Origin: Bactericera cockerelli | Taxonomy: Eukaryota; Arthropoda; Insecta; Hemiptera; Triozidae | Length of the DNA: 64,000 nt | Reading direction: 5' to 3' | NCBI GenBank assembly: GCA_024516035.1 | Contig: CM044959.1 | Coordinates: 13,801,174 to 13,865,173, forward strand | In this document: one piece after another, positions 43,225-54,905 of the stretch | Layout of the letters: the number at the start of each line of letters is the position of its first letter | Numbering within the stretch: the stretch's first letter is position 1 | Translations under genes and position numbers: made by a program | Notes under the pieces: generated by a model | The model's database searches: none | What the model was told of the DNA's origin: nothing | The model's input: only the letters and a program-made list of their open reading frames with translations

Positions 43225-43382
43225 AGGTTGAGATTTTGTTGTTGTAACCAGCTTGGCTTCTGCTGAGAGGAGTGATTGTCTCCAGCCAACTTGAGTGGAA
43301 AAGTTGGCTTGTTCTGAACCACATATTTCTATGTGTGATCAACCATAGTGAGAACTTGGACATTTTCTTTTTGGGCCATTAC
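43225..43382 (+). repeat. Repeat family O
   Basis: GTCTCCAGCCAACTT, CTGAACCACATATTTCTATG, GATCAACCAT, ending GGACATTTTCTTTTTGGGCC. Copies at 55670-55815 and, reversed, 61868-61975. Confidence 0.75.
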
Positions 43383-43960
43383 AGACGTTCGGAACTGCAA
43401 GGTAGCCTGGCGTGTTAAGCGTGTTATATAATTATTACTTCAATAATTATATACAAAATTAATCACAAACAATAGCTACATTGTCCGAGGCTAAACCTTG
43501 TGAGTTTAGGTACATAGTACATAGGTTCAGTGCTAGTTATTTCAAACTAACTATAAATCAGATTTGTAACAACGATAAGATAGAAGGGTGCCAATAACTG
43601 TCTAGATTCATAAATTATCTATATATAATTGAAATTTATGGCTCCTCATCATTGCTCATGGTTATGAAATAACACCTATTAAATTATTTCATGAAAGGTA
43701 ACTAGCAACTTGGTGACAAGTAGATGCTTTGCATTATATTCGCAATGTCGCCGCTGCCGCGCTGTGAGGTGTTGCAGATATGATTGCACAACATGTGTTG
43801 CTTGTACACCTGCTTAACATACTGAGTACTTATGAAGAATACTATTTGATCTACATATTATTATGCTTAGCTGTTGTGACTATAGACAGTACCTACTATA
43901 TACAGTACAGAGCGAGGTTTAAATTTTAACTTGACTATTATCCATCCATATAATGGACCT
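43383..43960. other. Unassigned spacer
   Basis: Nothing recognised. Confidence 0.4.
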
Positions 43961-44124
43961 CTGGTCTGGCTGGGGGACTATAAACAGGGAGTAGACCAGC
44001 ATTGCCTTGGTTCTGGGGGCCCTTGTCAATTATTAGCCTCCTTGTAAAGACAGTGGTAGAAGTGCTGAGTCATTCCTCGACTGTCTGGCTACCATCGTTC
44101 ACGATGACGCCACCCTATGATGAA
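43961..44124 (+). mobile_element. Element D with target-site duplication
   Basis: 164 bases between exact 9-bp repeats AATGGACCT (43952-43960, 44125-44133). Starts CTGGTCTGGCTGGGGGACTA and ends CACCCTATGATGAA. Confidence 0.85.
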
Positions 44125-44574
44125 AATGGACCTAGAACTAGTAATGTATGTGGTATACTATACAGTATAGGTACATTAATGACTTCGTAAAACTTGCACT
44201 CAACCAACTTACAAAAAATTAAAGTGCATTTCTAGGCCAATATCTACCAAACAGAAAAGATCAACATTCTAAACTGATATAAAGATGTACATAGGTAACC
44301 AAAAAGTGACCACTTTTGTAACAATTTTGAAGCCAAAACTACTGAAAATATAAAGAGAAAGGATGACATACTCACTTGGAAAGAAAGACAAAGAAGAAAA
44401 AATATTTAATATTTTCAGCTTAATGGTATCTACTACAATTTATTATCTACCACTCACAGACACAGTTGTATGCAACTCGAGTATTTACCTACACCTACCA
44501 ATATCAAAGACACAAATAAATGGAGACACAAGTTGACACAAAAAAAGGACTAGAATAGGAAAAAAAGAAACTTA

Positions 44575-44880
44575 ATGAAGAACATGGAATTCTTAAAATA
44601 CAAGGACAGGACACAAAAAGTATTTTCAGAACACAAAATGAGACAGCAGAAAATACTGAAATAATACACCCGCACTAATATAGAATTAGTACGTCAAACT
44701 GATACTCCTCAGGCAACTTACCCCAACCTGTGGAAGAACATATAGGTACTATAATTCTTAAAATACTAAAAAGGACAGGTCACAAAAAGAACATACTGAA
44801 ATAATACACCCACAACAAAACAGAAATAATACGTTACACAGATACTCCTCCGGAAACTTACCCCCACCATGTGTTTGGTA
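44575..44880 (+). repeat. Two-copy local duplication
   Basis: ATTCTTAAAATAC, GGACAGG.CACAAAAAG, ACTGAAATAATACACCC and GATACTCCTC.GG.AACTTAC occur in order at about 44588-44730 and 44755-44875. Confidence 0.7.
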
Positions 44881-44959
44881 TGGTTTCCAGAATGCTGATG
44901 TGTAGGAGACTGCAAAATAAATTGAATTGCATTGTAATAAACATACCTAAAAAACAAGA

Positions 44960-45117
44960 TTATGAAACAGGATTGAATATCTAGGATTTGTTAATCGAAG
45001 CCAATATCACATGACAGCTGATTAAAATGCGCTGTGATTGGTAGAAATTTCCATCAGAGAGTGTGTTAGGGGTAGTGTAGGATTAATTAATCTAATCCTG
45101 TTTCATAATTTGGGCCT
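44960..45117. mobile_element. MITE family Q, intact
   Basis: GATTATGAAACAGGATT at the left and AATCCTGTTTCATAATTTGG at the right form terminal inverted repeats of about 17 bases around about 120 bases of non-coding DNA. Confidence 0.75.
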
Positions 45118-45118
45118 T

Positions 45119-45848
45119 GGTTTTTTTTGTCATTTTCTTTTGTGGGCATTTGTACCCCACACTTTGGACAGGGACAGTAGGATTGCACGTAGATAATAAA
45201 GCTTGATCTGCCTAATAGGTTTAGAGGCCATTTATAATGTCAGAATGGGTTCACCTAAAAGTGCCCCGAGGCAAGGACTCTGAATGCTACAGACCTCTCT
45301 TTAAATAAATATTCATTATAAAAAGAGCAGAGTCTAGTAAGTCTGCTCTTCCCAGCGCAGGCTGGTTGAGGTTTAAAGGTAGCTTTATAGTGAGTATGCA
45401 GCAAATGGGTGGTAAAACCCTCGTCTGAAGTGACCACAAACAAATGTTTGAGATATAGTCGGCAAAAATTCTACTTTGCTCATACATAACCTTGTTAGAG
45501 CAATTTTCTTTCATACAATTAAAGATAAAAATTTCATTTTTTATATATAAGATATTGTCTTTTAGAACGTTATGGTTACCTAAAAATAAGACGAAGGAGC
45601 AACTTTATTAAAAATCTCACAAGGGTAGTTTAGGTAGGTATATGGTTTAAATTTATTGAATTTTTTTAAGGACGCAGGAATTAGTTCAAGGTTTGCAAAT
45701 CATTCTATACCCATGGATATCAGGTATCAGTCCGTTTATGTAAGTAGTCCCACGATTTGCTGTAACCTTTACTCTCCTCAAACTAACTGGCATTTACATT
45801 TGCTCAGAACATGGTCTGAAAAGATAACCATCAGGCAAATTACCAGAT
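45119..45848. other. Unassigned spacer
   Basis: Minus frames at 45255-45514 and a plus frame from 45656 have no recognised domain; the latter runs into the SINE that follows. Confidence 0.4.
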
Positions 45849-46066
45849 CCCAGCGTCGATGGAGTGTTGAATGCGACGGTTCTCGTAGGATCACCGACGT
45901 TAAGGAACGTCCAACGAGGTGAAGACTTTGTGATGCAGGCATTCCGGCCCAACACAGGCTGGGTGAGGTTAATGTGGGTAGCAGGTTTGTGAGTTCCCTA
46001 CGAATGGAGAGTAACACCCCCGTCGTGATGTGACCATGCAGTTGAAAGCCACGTTAAACCCAAAAA
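45849..46066 (+). mobile_element. 5S-SINE family H
   Basis: CAGCGTCGATGGAGTGTTGA, CGGTTCTCGTAGGATCACCG, CGTTAAGGAACGTCCAACGA form the 5S-like head. The central module CAGGCTGGGTGAGGTTAATG and tail CAGTTGAAAGCCACGTTAAA follow. Confidence 0.9.
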
Positions 46067-46285
46067 TAAAGAAAACCACCACATCGAAAATTCATTTCAC
46101 ACTTTTGAGGGATAGGTATTAGGCATGTAAGAATTTCAAGAGATCAGCTTTTCTCTGAAAATCTGGAGGTTGATACATTGACAAGGATAAAAGGCCACGT
46201 TTATTTATTAGGTATCTGACCTGGTTGTTTAGGATTTCAGTTGAAACTTCATACAATTAACACAGCGACCAAATGAGACCTATTT

Positions 46286-46355
46286 AATAATAATAATAAT
46301 ATCGTCTTATTTATACTGCCCGATTAGGACTATTACAGTCCCATTATTCCAGCAG
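46286..46355 (-). mobile_element. SINE family A, tail fragment
   Basis: ATCGTCTTATTTATACTGCC and CCCATTATTCCAGCAGTAA; cut before the tRNA head. Confidence 0.8.
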
Positions 46356-46502
46356 TAAATTTAATAGCCATTCAAAGAGGAAATGCTTCTTGCATCCCCG
46401 GTACCCTTCCGAAAGGACGGTCCCTGGGACAAGTTTTTTATATTAAAAAAAAATAAAACATGAATTGATACTTCTTTAAAAAAAAATATTGTGCTCATTA
46501 AT

Positions 46503-46885
46503 CTGTTTCATAAGTAATAATAGACAAAAAGAATCATAACAGGTCTTGGGAAAAAAAGAGAAGATTTATAATATTTCTTAACATGATGCAGTCTTTTTCA
46601 TTCGAAATCTGTTATCGACAGTCAATCAAAGGTAAGTTGAAAAAGTAGGTAAGTTATTTCTTACAGAAGTTACTATTAGTGTTTATATGAATATGATGAA
46701 AAATGTGATCATTCATGATGTGTTTCATAAGTAATAATAGACAAAAAGAATCATAACAGGTCTTGGGAAAAAAAGAGAAGATTTATAATACTTCATAACA
46801 TGATGTAGTCTTTTTCATTCGAAATCTGTGTTCGACAGTCAATCAAAGGTAAGTTAAAAAAGTAAGTTATTTCTTACAAAACTCC
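46503..46885 (+). repeat. Two-copy duplication of about 217-bp period
   Basis: TTTCATAAGTAATAATAGAC through TCAATCAAAGGTAAGTTGAA at 46505 recurs at 46722 with few changes. Confidence 0.9.
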
Positions 46886-47239
46886 CCACTCGTGTTTTAC
46901 GAATGTGATGAAATATTCAACATGAGAAATATGACAAGAGACTCAGAAAAGTCACATCCAAGGACAAACGATGGGAAAAACCGCCGTCTTCGTTTGTATT
47001 TCCATCAAATATTCACGTCGTTTCTAATCGTTCGTCATGCAAGGCCTCAAGTATTCATTATCTTCCAGTTCTGAATAATCTAGAGTATTCTAGAGGCTAA
47101 ACTTCTTATGAGGCAGGAAAAAGAAAGTTCTTGTGAGTTAGTAAAAGCACTAAAAGGAAGCACAAGTTAGTTTGCCTGGAATTGGAAACCAAATCTACCC
47201 ATCCTTTAGGTTAGTCGCAACAAATGTACCACCTACCTC

Positions 47240-47560
47240 ACAGGGAAAAGAGGTAAGGTGAGGAAAAGAGGTAAGGTTTATAAGGTAAGGTAAGGAAAAG
47301 AGGTAAAGTTTATAAGATAAGGTAAGGAAAAAAGGTAAGGTTTATAAGGTAAGGTAATGAAAAGAGGTAAGGGTTATAAGGTAAGGTAAGGAAAAGAGGT
47401 AAGGTTTATAAGGTAAGGTAAGGAAAAGAGTAAGGTTTATAAGGTAAGGTAAGGAAAAGAGGTAAGGTTTATAAGGTAAGGTAAGGAAAATTAAGATGTA
47501 AGGTTTATAAGGTACCTAAGGAAAGGAAAATTAAGAGAGGTAAGGTTTATAAGGAATGAG
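47240..47560. repeat. 32-33-bp minisatellite
   Basis: About nine units of GGAAAAGAGGTAAGGTTTAT plus AAGGTAAGGTAA. Confidence 0.95.
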
Positions 47561-47731
47561 GGTATGAACACTGGAGTATGTTTCGGGGAAGTGAGGTGTT
47601 GGAACACACGCATTATCATCATATCGTGTCTATCAGGTGTGGCCTGTCTAGATTATCCCATGGATAATTCAGAGTTGTGAACTTTTTCCTGGGCAATTAT
47701 ATTTTGAATTTTTGACTTTTGAATAAGGATA

Positions 47732-47935
47732 TGGGGTATTATTATTATATTACGCTTTATTAGGTAAGACAAAATAAATACAGTAAAATATAATGAAATT
47801 ATAAAGAAAAAAAAAATAGATTGAACAAAGAAACAAGAACAAAAGAGAGAATAAAGCTCATGTCCTACCTAAAGGGCGGGGTCATTGCCTGTGACAATCT
47901 CTTCCACCCAACCCCTAAGGGTTGGGTAAAGGTAG
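47732..47935 (-). mobile_element. LINE 3'-end-like retroposon, family L
   Basis: TATTACGCTTTATTAGGTAA at the tail side and TAAAGGGCGGGGTCATTGCC, AATCTCTTCCACCCAACCCC at the other. Confidence 0.7.
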
Positions 47936-48654
47936 GGGCGGCATCTCTGACTAATATAGACAATAACATTATTCTTATGTCTACGGATATACCGTGGATA
48001 GTTGGACAAGAAAAATAAATAGGATCCTAGGATGGTATTACTGGTATATTATAATTTGGGGATACCTTTAGCTGTGTGTTATTATTAAAGCTATTTTTAG
48101 ACGTTAATTAGCTAATCTAATATGTATATCTGTTTGGATTGTTAAATTATGTATGGGTTCGTTTCTGGGGGTCGTTGAACTTCCGAATTCCGATGAACTT
48201 TATATACCTGTCAACACGTGGTATCCTCAGGTTAATGAAGGGAAAAAAGGATGACGAAGGGTTTTAGTAAATCACACTATGAGGAATCAGAATTAACTAT
48301 TTATTTGTATATATATCTAACGGGACAAGACCAATTTACATATAGAAACATGTATTACATGATAAATGAAATAAAGTACAAGACAATGAAATACAAACAA
48401 GGAATAAAAAAAGTAACAGATAGATACAAATCAATGCCAAATTCGTAATCAGCACTTCAAAATCTTTGAACTTGACATGTCGCAACCACCATCTAGGGTG
48501 AATAATGAAAAAGTTAGTAAATACCGGTAAATTGGGCAGGGTTACAAAAAGTTCAAGATATCAAAAAAATTATCGGAGTGAACCCCTATTATTTTTTTTT
48601 TATAAGGACCACATAAAAATACGTTTTGGGCTTACTGCTGGCATAATGGCACTC
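47936..48654. other. Unassigned spacer
   Basis: A 65-codon plus frame (48251-48448) is Lys/Tyr-rich and unrecognised. Confidence 0.35.
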
Positions 48655-48795
48655 AGGAAGAGAATGCCGTAGGCATTATCACCACCCTTGATCAGGCTTT
48701 GTTTATATTTATTTCTAAATTGTTACCATGTACATTGTATATAAAATATGTAAATAAAGCTTGATCCAAATGTTTATAAATAAATAAATAAAATT
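48655..48795 (+). mobile_element. LINE 3'-end-like retroposon, family M2
   Basis: GGAAGAGAATGCCGTAGGCA, CCACCCTTGATCAGGCTTTG, AAATAAAGCTTGATCC, (AAAT)n. Second copy at 62865-62995. Confidence 0.7.
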
Positions 48796-49101
48796 AGTCC
48801 TAATCTAGCAGTATAAATAAGGCATTATTATTACTATACCTTGATTAAGAATCACGACACCTAGCGCCTTGAACATTACGACTAACAACAGATTTTACAT
48901 CTTCTACATACAAATAAGCCTGAAGGTTCTAATGACCTAACTGTAACTTTTGTTTCGCAGATAAGCTATGAGTGCCAGGAATTTGCAGTAAAGGAATTCT
49001 GCATAGAAGTGCTTACTATTGCGAAATTTCGTACAATTAATTCTCTCATTTGATCAAATTAAGAAAAATAATTGCGAATTGAGGGCATCTCAGAAGTATG
49101 A

Positions 49102-49307
49102 GGTAGTCAAGTGGCGCGCTAGTCTGGTAATCCAGGTAGCGTAGGGATCCGTTGGTTCCCACCCAGTGCATGAATTATTCCTCATTAATTTGAGTTTGTG
49201 AACACATGATAATAAGACTCTGAGGGTGTTAGGGGATAGAAAATGCTTTGAGCATTAACCTCGCCTGATGGTTACCTTCCACTGAATAGTGTTATTATTA
49301 TTATTAT
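49102..49307 (+). mobile_element. tRNA-derived SINE, family C
   Basis: GGTAGTCAAGTGGCGCGCTA head; box B is shortened to GTTGGTTCCCACCC. Tail ends ACTGAATAGTGTTATTATTA. Confidence 0.85.
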
Positions 49308-49404
49308 GAGCACGCAGTTTCGTGCTTGCTTAAAATGACCATCTCCGTCCTAAAAGCGCATTTTTATTATTATTATTAACATAGGAATGATAGATATTAA
49401 ATTA

Positions 49405-49515
49405 CTTCCGAGAAATTTCTAATACTAGAAATCGGAAGTATTGTGTTCCTTTTTTGTAAAAATTGGTAATAATATTTTCTGCTCCGATTTCAATTTTTTT
49501 TTTTTTTTTTTTTTC
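49405..49515 (+). repeat. Repeat family N
   Basis: TTACTTCCGAGAAATTTCTA and AGAAATCGGAAGTATTGTGT form a small inverted repeat; TGCTCCGATTTCAA and a T-run follow. Confidence 0.75.
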
Positions 49516-50092
49516 AGCGTCAATGAACTATTAAGTCAATATTATTACCATTGATAAGTTTGGTAAATTGCAACACGCTAGTTTTGATGATTTTGTTTTA
49601 CCGACTTAATAAAAAATTCATGATAAAATGGATATGAATTTATGAAATGTGCTATACTAGTCTACTCAACATAAATATAGTCAACAAGTCAACATGTTGT
49701 GTTCTGAATCTGAACGAAGCATTAAACCACCTTCTGTGTAAATATGCAGATAAATCAAATCGTGTCATAAAAAAAAAAAAAAAAAAAAATTAAATGATCA
49801 CGAAATTGGTTCTGGTGAAAATTAGAATGTACACTTGAGAGCAGCAAAAGCGAATCAAACATTTTCCTCCACCAAATATGCGATATCTTCGAAATTACTA
49901 TTTCTATCGAGTCGTATGATACCTCAAAATGTTGTAAATTTTGTTTTCTACAATTTCTTAATTTGATTGTTCAAAAAAACACTTACCAGAAGCCGTCAAA
50001 ATTAAATTTTACTACAGGATGTCAAAAAAGAAGAAAAACCAGATTTTTTTATTTTTAACAAAAGACATTATAACCTGAGAAATCACTAAGAT

Positions 50093-50790
50093 TCATTCAT
50101 AACAATGGTGAATCAGTATTTTGTGTTGCCTTCCTGAGCTCTGATCACAGCATTCATTTGATTTGGTATTGGCTGGATCAAAATAACCACAATTTCTTGG
50201 GGCAACCTCTCCCATTCTTCGGTGAGGGCGATCTTGAGCTCTGCTACAGTCTGGGGAGCCGGTATTCTGCCTCAAACACTTCGTTTGAGTTGGTCCCACA
50301 GATATTCAATCAGATTGAGGTCGGCACTAAGAGAGGGCTAGTCCAAAGTGTCAATATTCTCCTCACCCAAGAACTCCCGTACACAGTTAGCCGCATGTGG
50401 GCGGGCATTGTCGTACATGAGGAGGAACTCCTGGCCCATAATTTGAGAGAGAGGAACCACATGGGTCTGCAGGATGTTATCAATGTATCGCTGACTGTCC
50501 AGGCCACCTCCCGCACCACATGTGATGAAAACCAATTCAGTCTTTCTTTCAGTTGAAATCCCAACCCACACCATACAGGAACCACCGCCGAAACTGACAG
50601 TTTCTGTGATGCATTACTCAGCATACCTTTCTCCCGCTCTTCGATAGACTCTTTTCCTTCCGTCATCACCAAACAAACACACCCGGCATTCATCAGTGAA
50701 GAGAACAGAGCGCCATTGCTTGGGTGTCCAATCCACGTGTTTTATGGCGAATCTGAGTCTCCTTTCCCTGTGCTCTCTGGAGAGTTTGGG
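50093..50790 (-). pseudogene. Tc1-type transposase remnant, catalytic part (left arm)
   Basis: Minus-strand frames carry VLFTDECRVCLFGDDGRKRV (first Asp), then SFGGGSCMVW, then EFLLMYDNARPHAANC (second Asp), then a SADLNLIEYLWDQLKR-type motif (Glu). The spacing between the second Asp and the Glu is 34 residues, the DD34E pattern of Tc1. Several stops and frame changes interrupt it (for example after ENIDTLD and after GERYAE). It would have cut and pasted TA-flanked DNA; this copy is dead. Confidence 0.85.
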
Positions 50791-50799
50791 TCCAGTTAA

Positions 50800-51197
50800 A
50801 GTTTTTTTTGGTTAAATTCTAGCTTCTTGAAGTCCTGCAGACCCATGTGGTTCTTTTCGGTCAAATTATGGGCGACCAGTTCCTCCTCATGCACGAAAAT
50901 GCCCGCCCACATGTGGCAACCTGTGTTCGGGAGTTCTTGGGTGAGGAGAATATTGACACTTTGGACTAGCCCTCTCTTAGTGCCGACCTCAATCTGATTG
51001 AAAATCTGTGGGATCAACTCAAACGAAGTGTTCGAGGCAGAATACCGGCTCCTCAGACTGTAGCAGAGCTCAAAATCGCCCCCACCGAAGAATGGGAGAG
51101 GTTGCCTCAAGAAATTGTGGTTATTTTGATCCAGCCAATACCAAATCGAATGAATGCTGTGATCAAAGCTCAGGAAGGCAACACAAAATACTGATTC
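50800..51197 (+). pseudogene. Tc1-type transposase remnant, C-terminal part (right arm)
   Basis: The inverted second copy: in plus sense NARPH-, NIDTLD-, LIENLWDQLKRSV- and AELKIAPTEEWERLPQ-like text ending at a stop near 51195, interrupted by a TAG after LD. It is the mirror of 50093-50475. Confidence 0.8.
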
Positions 51198-51474
51198 ACC
51201 ATTGTTATGAATGAATCTTAGTTATTTCTCAGGTAATAATGTTTTTTGTTAAAAATAAAAAAATCAGTTTTTCTTCTTTTTTGACATCCTGTAGTAAAAT
51301 TTAATTTTGAGGGCTTCTGGTAGGTTTTTTTTTAAAACAATCAAATTAAAAATTGTAGAAAACAAAATTTACAACATTTTGAGATATCATACGACTCGAT
51401 AGAAATAGTAATTTCGAAGATATCGCATATTTGGTGGAGGAAAAAGTTTGATTCGCTTTTGCTGCTCTCAAGTG

Positions 51475-52304
51475 TATAAATGTGCGGTAAACCAGAGTTC
51501 AAAGCCATGTGAGTAGCTAGCACAGATAGGAATTTATTTATGGTTTAGTTACCCTGCAAGGTGCATAGATCAAAGTTACTCAAGGTGGCATTTACTATTA
51601 GTCACGATTAATTTCCTATGAACTATGCAAGTCCCGCTCGATATTTTATTAAGCTGATGGATCACTGACCTCGGTAGCTCGATGGACAAGGATTTAAATT
51701 AAGGCGAGTTGAATAAATTAAGGCGTGTTTTTCTTTAGGATAAAAAAATTCCAGGTTCGGTATTTCCAAATATTTCCATTTTCATCCAAGTTTAGCTTCC
51801 CCACTCTTCGTGAAAGAAAAATGCGTTTCGGTATTTTAAAAGATAAACAATGGAAAAATGAAAACTTAACCTATAAAAGAAATGGAAGCAAGAATTTTAT
51901 AAATTCATTTTGGTTAACCAAACTGGAAGAAGATTTTTCCTCTTCCAAAAGAAAATGACTTTCTTCCAGTTCGTCCCTTTTATTCCATTCGAATCCACTT
52001 TGTATAGAAAGAAAAATACGGCTTTTGATATCATGATTGTGCATGATTAACCCAAATATGATAAAGGAAAGTAAAAAGTAAATCCCAATTAATGTATAGG
52101 ACTGTCAACTACTGTAAATACTTGCACAACTCCAATTTTACCTTCCTAATAAAGAGGAAACGAGTTAAAAAATTTGAACAAATTTGACACAACTTCTTTC
52201 ACTTTTGCCTTTTCCCAAACCTACTTGGGGTCGGCATTGTTCAACCTCATGGTTGAGGTTGGTTGGTTGTGACACATTTATACGGCTGAATGCCCTTCCA
52301 ACCA
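51475..52304. other. Mostly unassigned spacer
   Basis: Holds a short family B head fragment (CTGACCTCGGTAGCTCGATG, 51665-51692). A 77-codon plus frame (51725-51958) is unrecognised. Confidence 0.4.
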
Positions 52305-52395
52305 TTCTATTTGATTTAACGTTCTGATTAGGACGGGGGTTTTACCCTCCATTCGCTAAGAATCGTACCAGCTAGCCACATTAACCTCACCCGAC
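52305..52395 (-). mobile_element. SINE family F fragment
   Basis: AACGTTCTGATTAGGACGGG and ACCCTCCATTCGCTAAGAAT then CCACATTAACCTCACCC match F in reverse; ends abruptly. Confidence 0.65.
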
Positions 52396-52905
52396 AAATT
52401 TGACACAAAAATACAAGAAAATAATAGAATATCAGCACTGGCCCGGGCCGGAATCGATCTTGCGACCTACAAGTTTATTAGACGCTTGATTTATCCAGAA
52501 ATTAAAACTATATTTTGTCTATTTCGAAAAAATAATACATGAAAAGGTCCTGGATATTAAATAATAATTTATTTAATTAAACCTACTTATTTATTATTTC
52601 AAGCAAAAGTAGCTAGTGAAACACTGTGGGGAATAAGCCGGCAAAAAAAGGGTGCCCAAAAAGATTCAGTTTGTCTTTTCCACAGCAGCTTTGTTGATAA
52701 AATTATTTGAATTTAAAGTATACTTTAGGTTCAGTTGGGGTCAAAAATATGTTCAATCAATATCATGTTTGTCTGAAATCGTAAATAAGAAGGCGAGGCA
52801 TGGGCTCAAACACCGGTCCCCCAGGTTACAAATCCCCCCGGCTCTATGGAATAATCCACTGGGAGCGGTTAGAAAAATAAAATTAAATATAATTAAAATA
52901 ATTAC

Positions 52906-52974
52906 CTGCGTTGTGTCGGACAGAGCGACGGCAAACAGGGCGAACAAAATCGACAGCGACAATTTTCCGGACAT
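52906..52974 (-). CDS. First coding exon of an unidentified secreted protein
   Basis: 23 codons, MSGKLSLSILFALFAVALSD then TTQ, followed by the donor CAG|GTAATT (GT at 52905-52904). The residues form a textbook signal peptide: short polar/basic start, about 12 hydrophobic residues, and small residues (A-L-S) before a likely cleavage site. The start has a favourable context (CCCAAAATGTCC). The exon is GC-richer than its surroundings and ends in phase 0. No downstream exon could be placed in the window, so the mature protein is unknown. It lies 4 kb downstream of ANAPC5 on the same strand. Confidence rests on start, signal peptide and donor together. Confidence 0.65.
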
Positions 52975-53340
52975 TTTGGGAGGAAAAGAAAAACTAACAA
53001 AATTACAAAAACCGGTGAAAAAAAATTCACAAATTTTTTTTTGACAAAAAAATTAACGCGAGATAAAAAATTCGTTCACGATGTGTTCAGTACCGGCGTC
53101 GGAGAGAGAATGGAGGGCAGGAGAATGTGGCAAGTGGCAGGAGCGAGACTTTAGTTACCCTAGTCCCGTCGCTAAAGCTTGCATCTTGCACACAGGGGGA
53201 GGCTCAGGGCAGGGGGAGATGAGGGAGTCAGGACGACAGGAGGCCGGGAGAGAAACATCCCAAGGAAGATCTCCACACTCACACGGAGAGAAAAGATGGA
53301 ATTTGAGAAATAAAACTTGAAACTTGGTGAGAAAAAATTT
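52975..53340 (-). promoter_or_regulatory. Candidate 5' UTR and promoter of the secreted-protein gene
   Basis: This is the only stretch nearby with several CpGs and raised GC (53080-53290), directly upstream of the signal-peptide exon. No TATA box is evident at a convincing distance, and the transcription start is not determined. Confidence 0.35.
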
Positions 53341-54055
53341 CAAGGAAAGGGTTGTATACTGACTGACATGGAGAAATATTGTTTTTTTTTTTATTCATTA
53401 GGTACTAGCTAAATCCCGTCACTTTGTCGCCATTGAGTTTCTTGCCTGCGGCTGGACAAACTACTGGTAATTAATCATGTTCAGTTAAATTTTTGTTTCC
53501 TTAAATTATTAAAGTACAAATTATACTTGGTGAAAAATGAGCATCAGGAAGTTGCAGCCACTTTTTGTTTGGTAGTTTTTTTTTATTTTTTTATTGAACA
53601 TTTATTTAAAGAGAGGTCTATAACAGTCGAAGTCCTTGCCCCCCTTTTGGTAGTTTAATTCAAGAAAGTTTTCATAAAAACTAAAATAAAACTCACCTGT
53701 TATATTTATTTGACCCACCAATTTACCGCCACGCGAAAATAAACTTCTTTTTATGACTCGCGTCTACAAATGCACCATTTCATGATTTCTTTCACCAAAA
53801 AAATTATTGAATTTTAAAAATAGGTAATCCATTGTTTTGAAAACATTTTTTATATATTCGTAATCATAGAATAATGCAAATTCTATTAAAATTCGTTCGT
53901 ATTTACGTCCGCAGTGTCTGAAATATTCGATGAAGCTGGAAGACTGCAGCCGAGGCGAAGAAAAGATTCATCCCTCTGCAGTTAGGGCGGATTAAACCGG
54001 ATTTGGTTAGGAGTTCTGTCAATAAAGGGATTCTGAATTATGTTAGGGGCAGTAT
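53341..54055. other. Unassigned spacer
   Basis: AT-rich, with T-runs; nothing recognised. Confidence 0.4.
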
Positions 54056-54262
54056 ATGTCCCGGTAGTTCAGTGGTAAATGCGGCACTCTTTGAATCCAG
54101 AGATTCCAGAGGTCGTGGGTTCGAAACCCATCAGGGACATGACAAGTTATCCTCCTATTTGGGATTTTTACCACATAATAATATGTCTTGGGCTTACTGC
54201 TGGAATAATGGAACTTTAATAGCCATAATCGGGCAGTATTGATAAGGCGATATTATTATTAT
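54056..54262 (+). mobile_element. tRNA-derived SINE, family A
   Basis: TGTCCCGGTAGTTCAGTGGT, GTGGGTTCGAAACCCATC, CATGACAAGTTATCC, ending GGCGATATTATTATTATTAT. Confidence 0.9.
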
Positions 54263-54394
54263 TATTCTTTTCTACCACCTAACCCTCACTTACCGGGCAT
54301 CCCCACAAATAAAACTGGGGTTATGAAAAAATCTGGTGTTTTGATATTATTTCCCGGACCTGATTAGACTTTCGTCTGTTAATATTTTCTGTCT

Positions 54395-54597
54395 GTCCCG
54401 GTAGCTCAGTGGTACAGGCGGCACTCTGTGAATCCAGAGATACCAGAGGTCGCGGGTTCGAAACCCAGCCGGGGCATGACAAGTTATCCTCTGGAATTTT
54501 TACTACATAATAATATGTCTTGGGCGTATGGCTGGAATAAAGGGGCTAAATAGTCTTAATCGGACAGTAAAAATTAGGTGATATTATTATTATTACT
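54395..54597 (+). mobile_element. tRNA-derived SINE, family A
   Basis: TGTCCCGGTAGCTCAGTGGT, GCGGGTTCGAAACCCAGC, ending TAGGTGATATTATTATTATT. Two A copies lie about 130 bases apart in the same orientation. Confidence 0.9.
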
Positions 54598-54809
54598 ATT
54601 GTTATTAGAGGTCTAATTAGGTCTTAGATTAAGTATAAGGAGGTGCCCTATTAAGAGTGATTATTGACTAATGAAATCTTGAGCTAATACGCTGCCACCG
54701 GCCCCAAGGGAGGTGATAGGGTAGAATAGGGCCGTTGTGGCCCGAAAAAAGAAAAAAAAAACCAAAAAAATTTCTCAACAATTAAAATCTGATTCTAACA
54801 ATTAGTAGT

Positions 54810-54905
54810 AGTAATCTCTTTATTGAACTTTATTAACATAAAACACAAAGGGCGGGATTATTGCCTAAGGCAATCTCTACCATCCAACTCATGATCTTGA
54901 ACCAC
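54810..54905 (-). mobile_element. LINE 3'-end-like retroposon, family L (short)
   Basis: AATCTCTTTATTGAAC, AAAGGGCGGGATTATTGCCT and AATCTCTACCATCCAAC. Confidence 0.6.

Larger units (their letters stand above)
49832..51474. mobile_element. Palindromic Tc1-type (DD34E) element
   Basis: Termini CACTTGAGAGCAGCAAAAGC are inverted and flanked by TA (49830-49831, 51475-51476). The left 670 bases and right 640 bases are inverted copies of the same Tc1 3' half, so a transposase C-terminus lies at both ends reading outward on opposite strands. The N-terminal DNA-binding half is absent. Long palindromes of this kind can form hairpins. Confidence 0.9.

Noticed and set aside
45656..46017. Plus and minus frames of about 80-90 codons
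   Set aside because: They run through a 5S-SINE (45849-46066); no splice or domain support.
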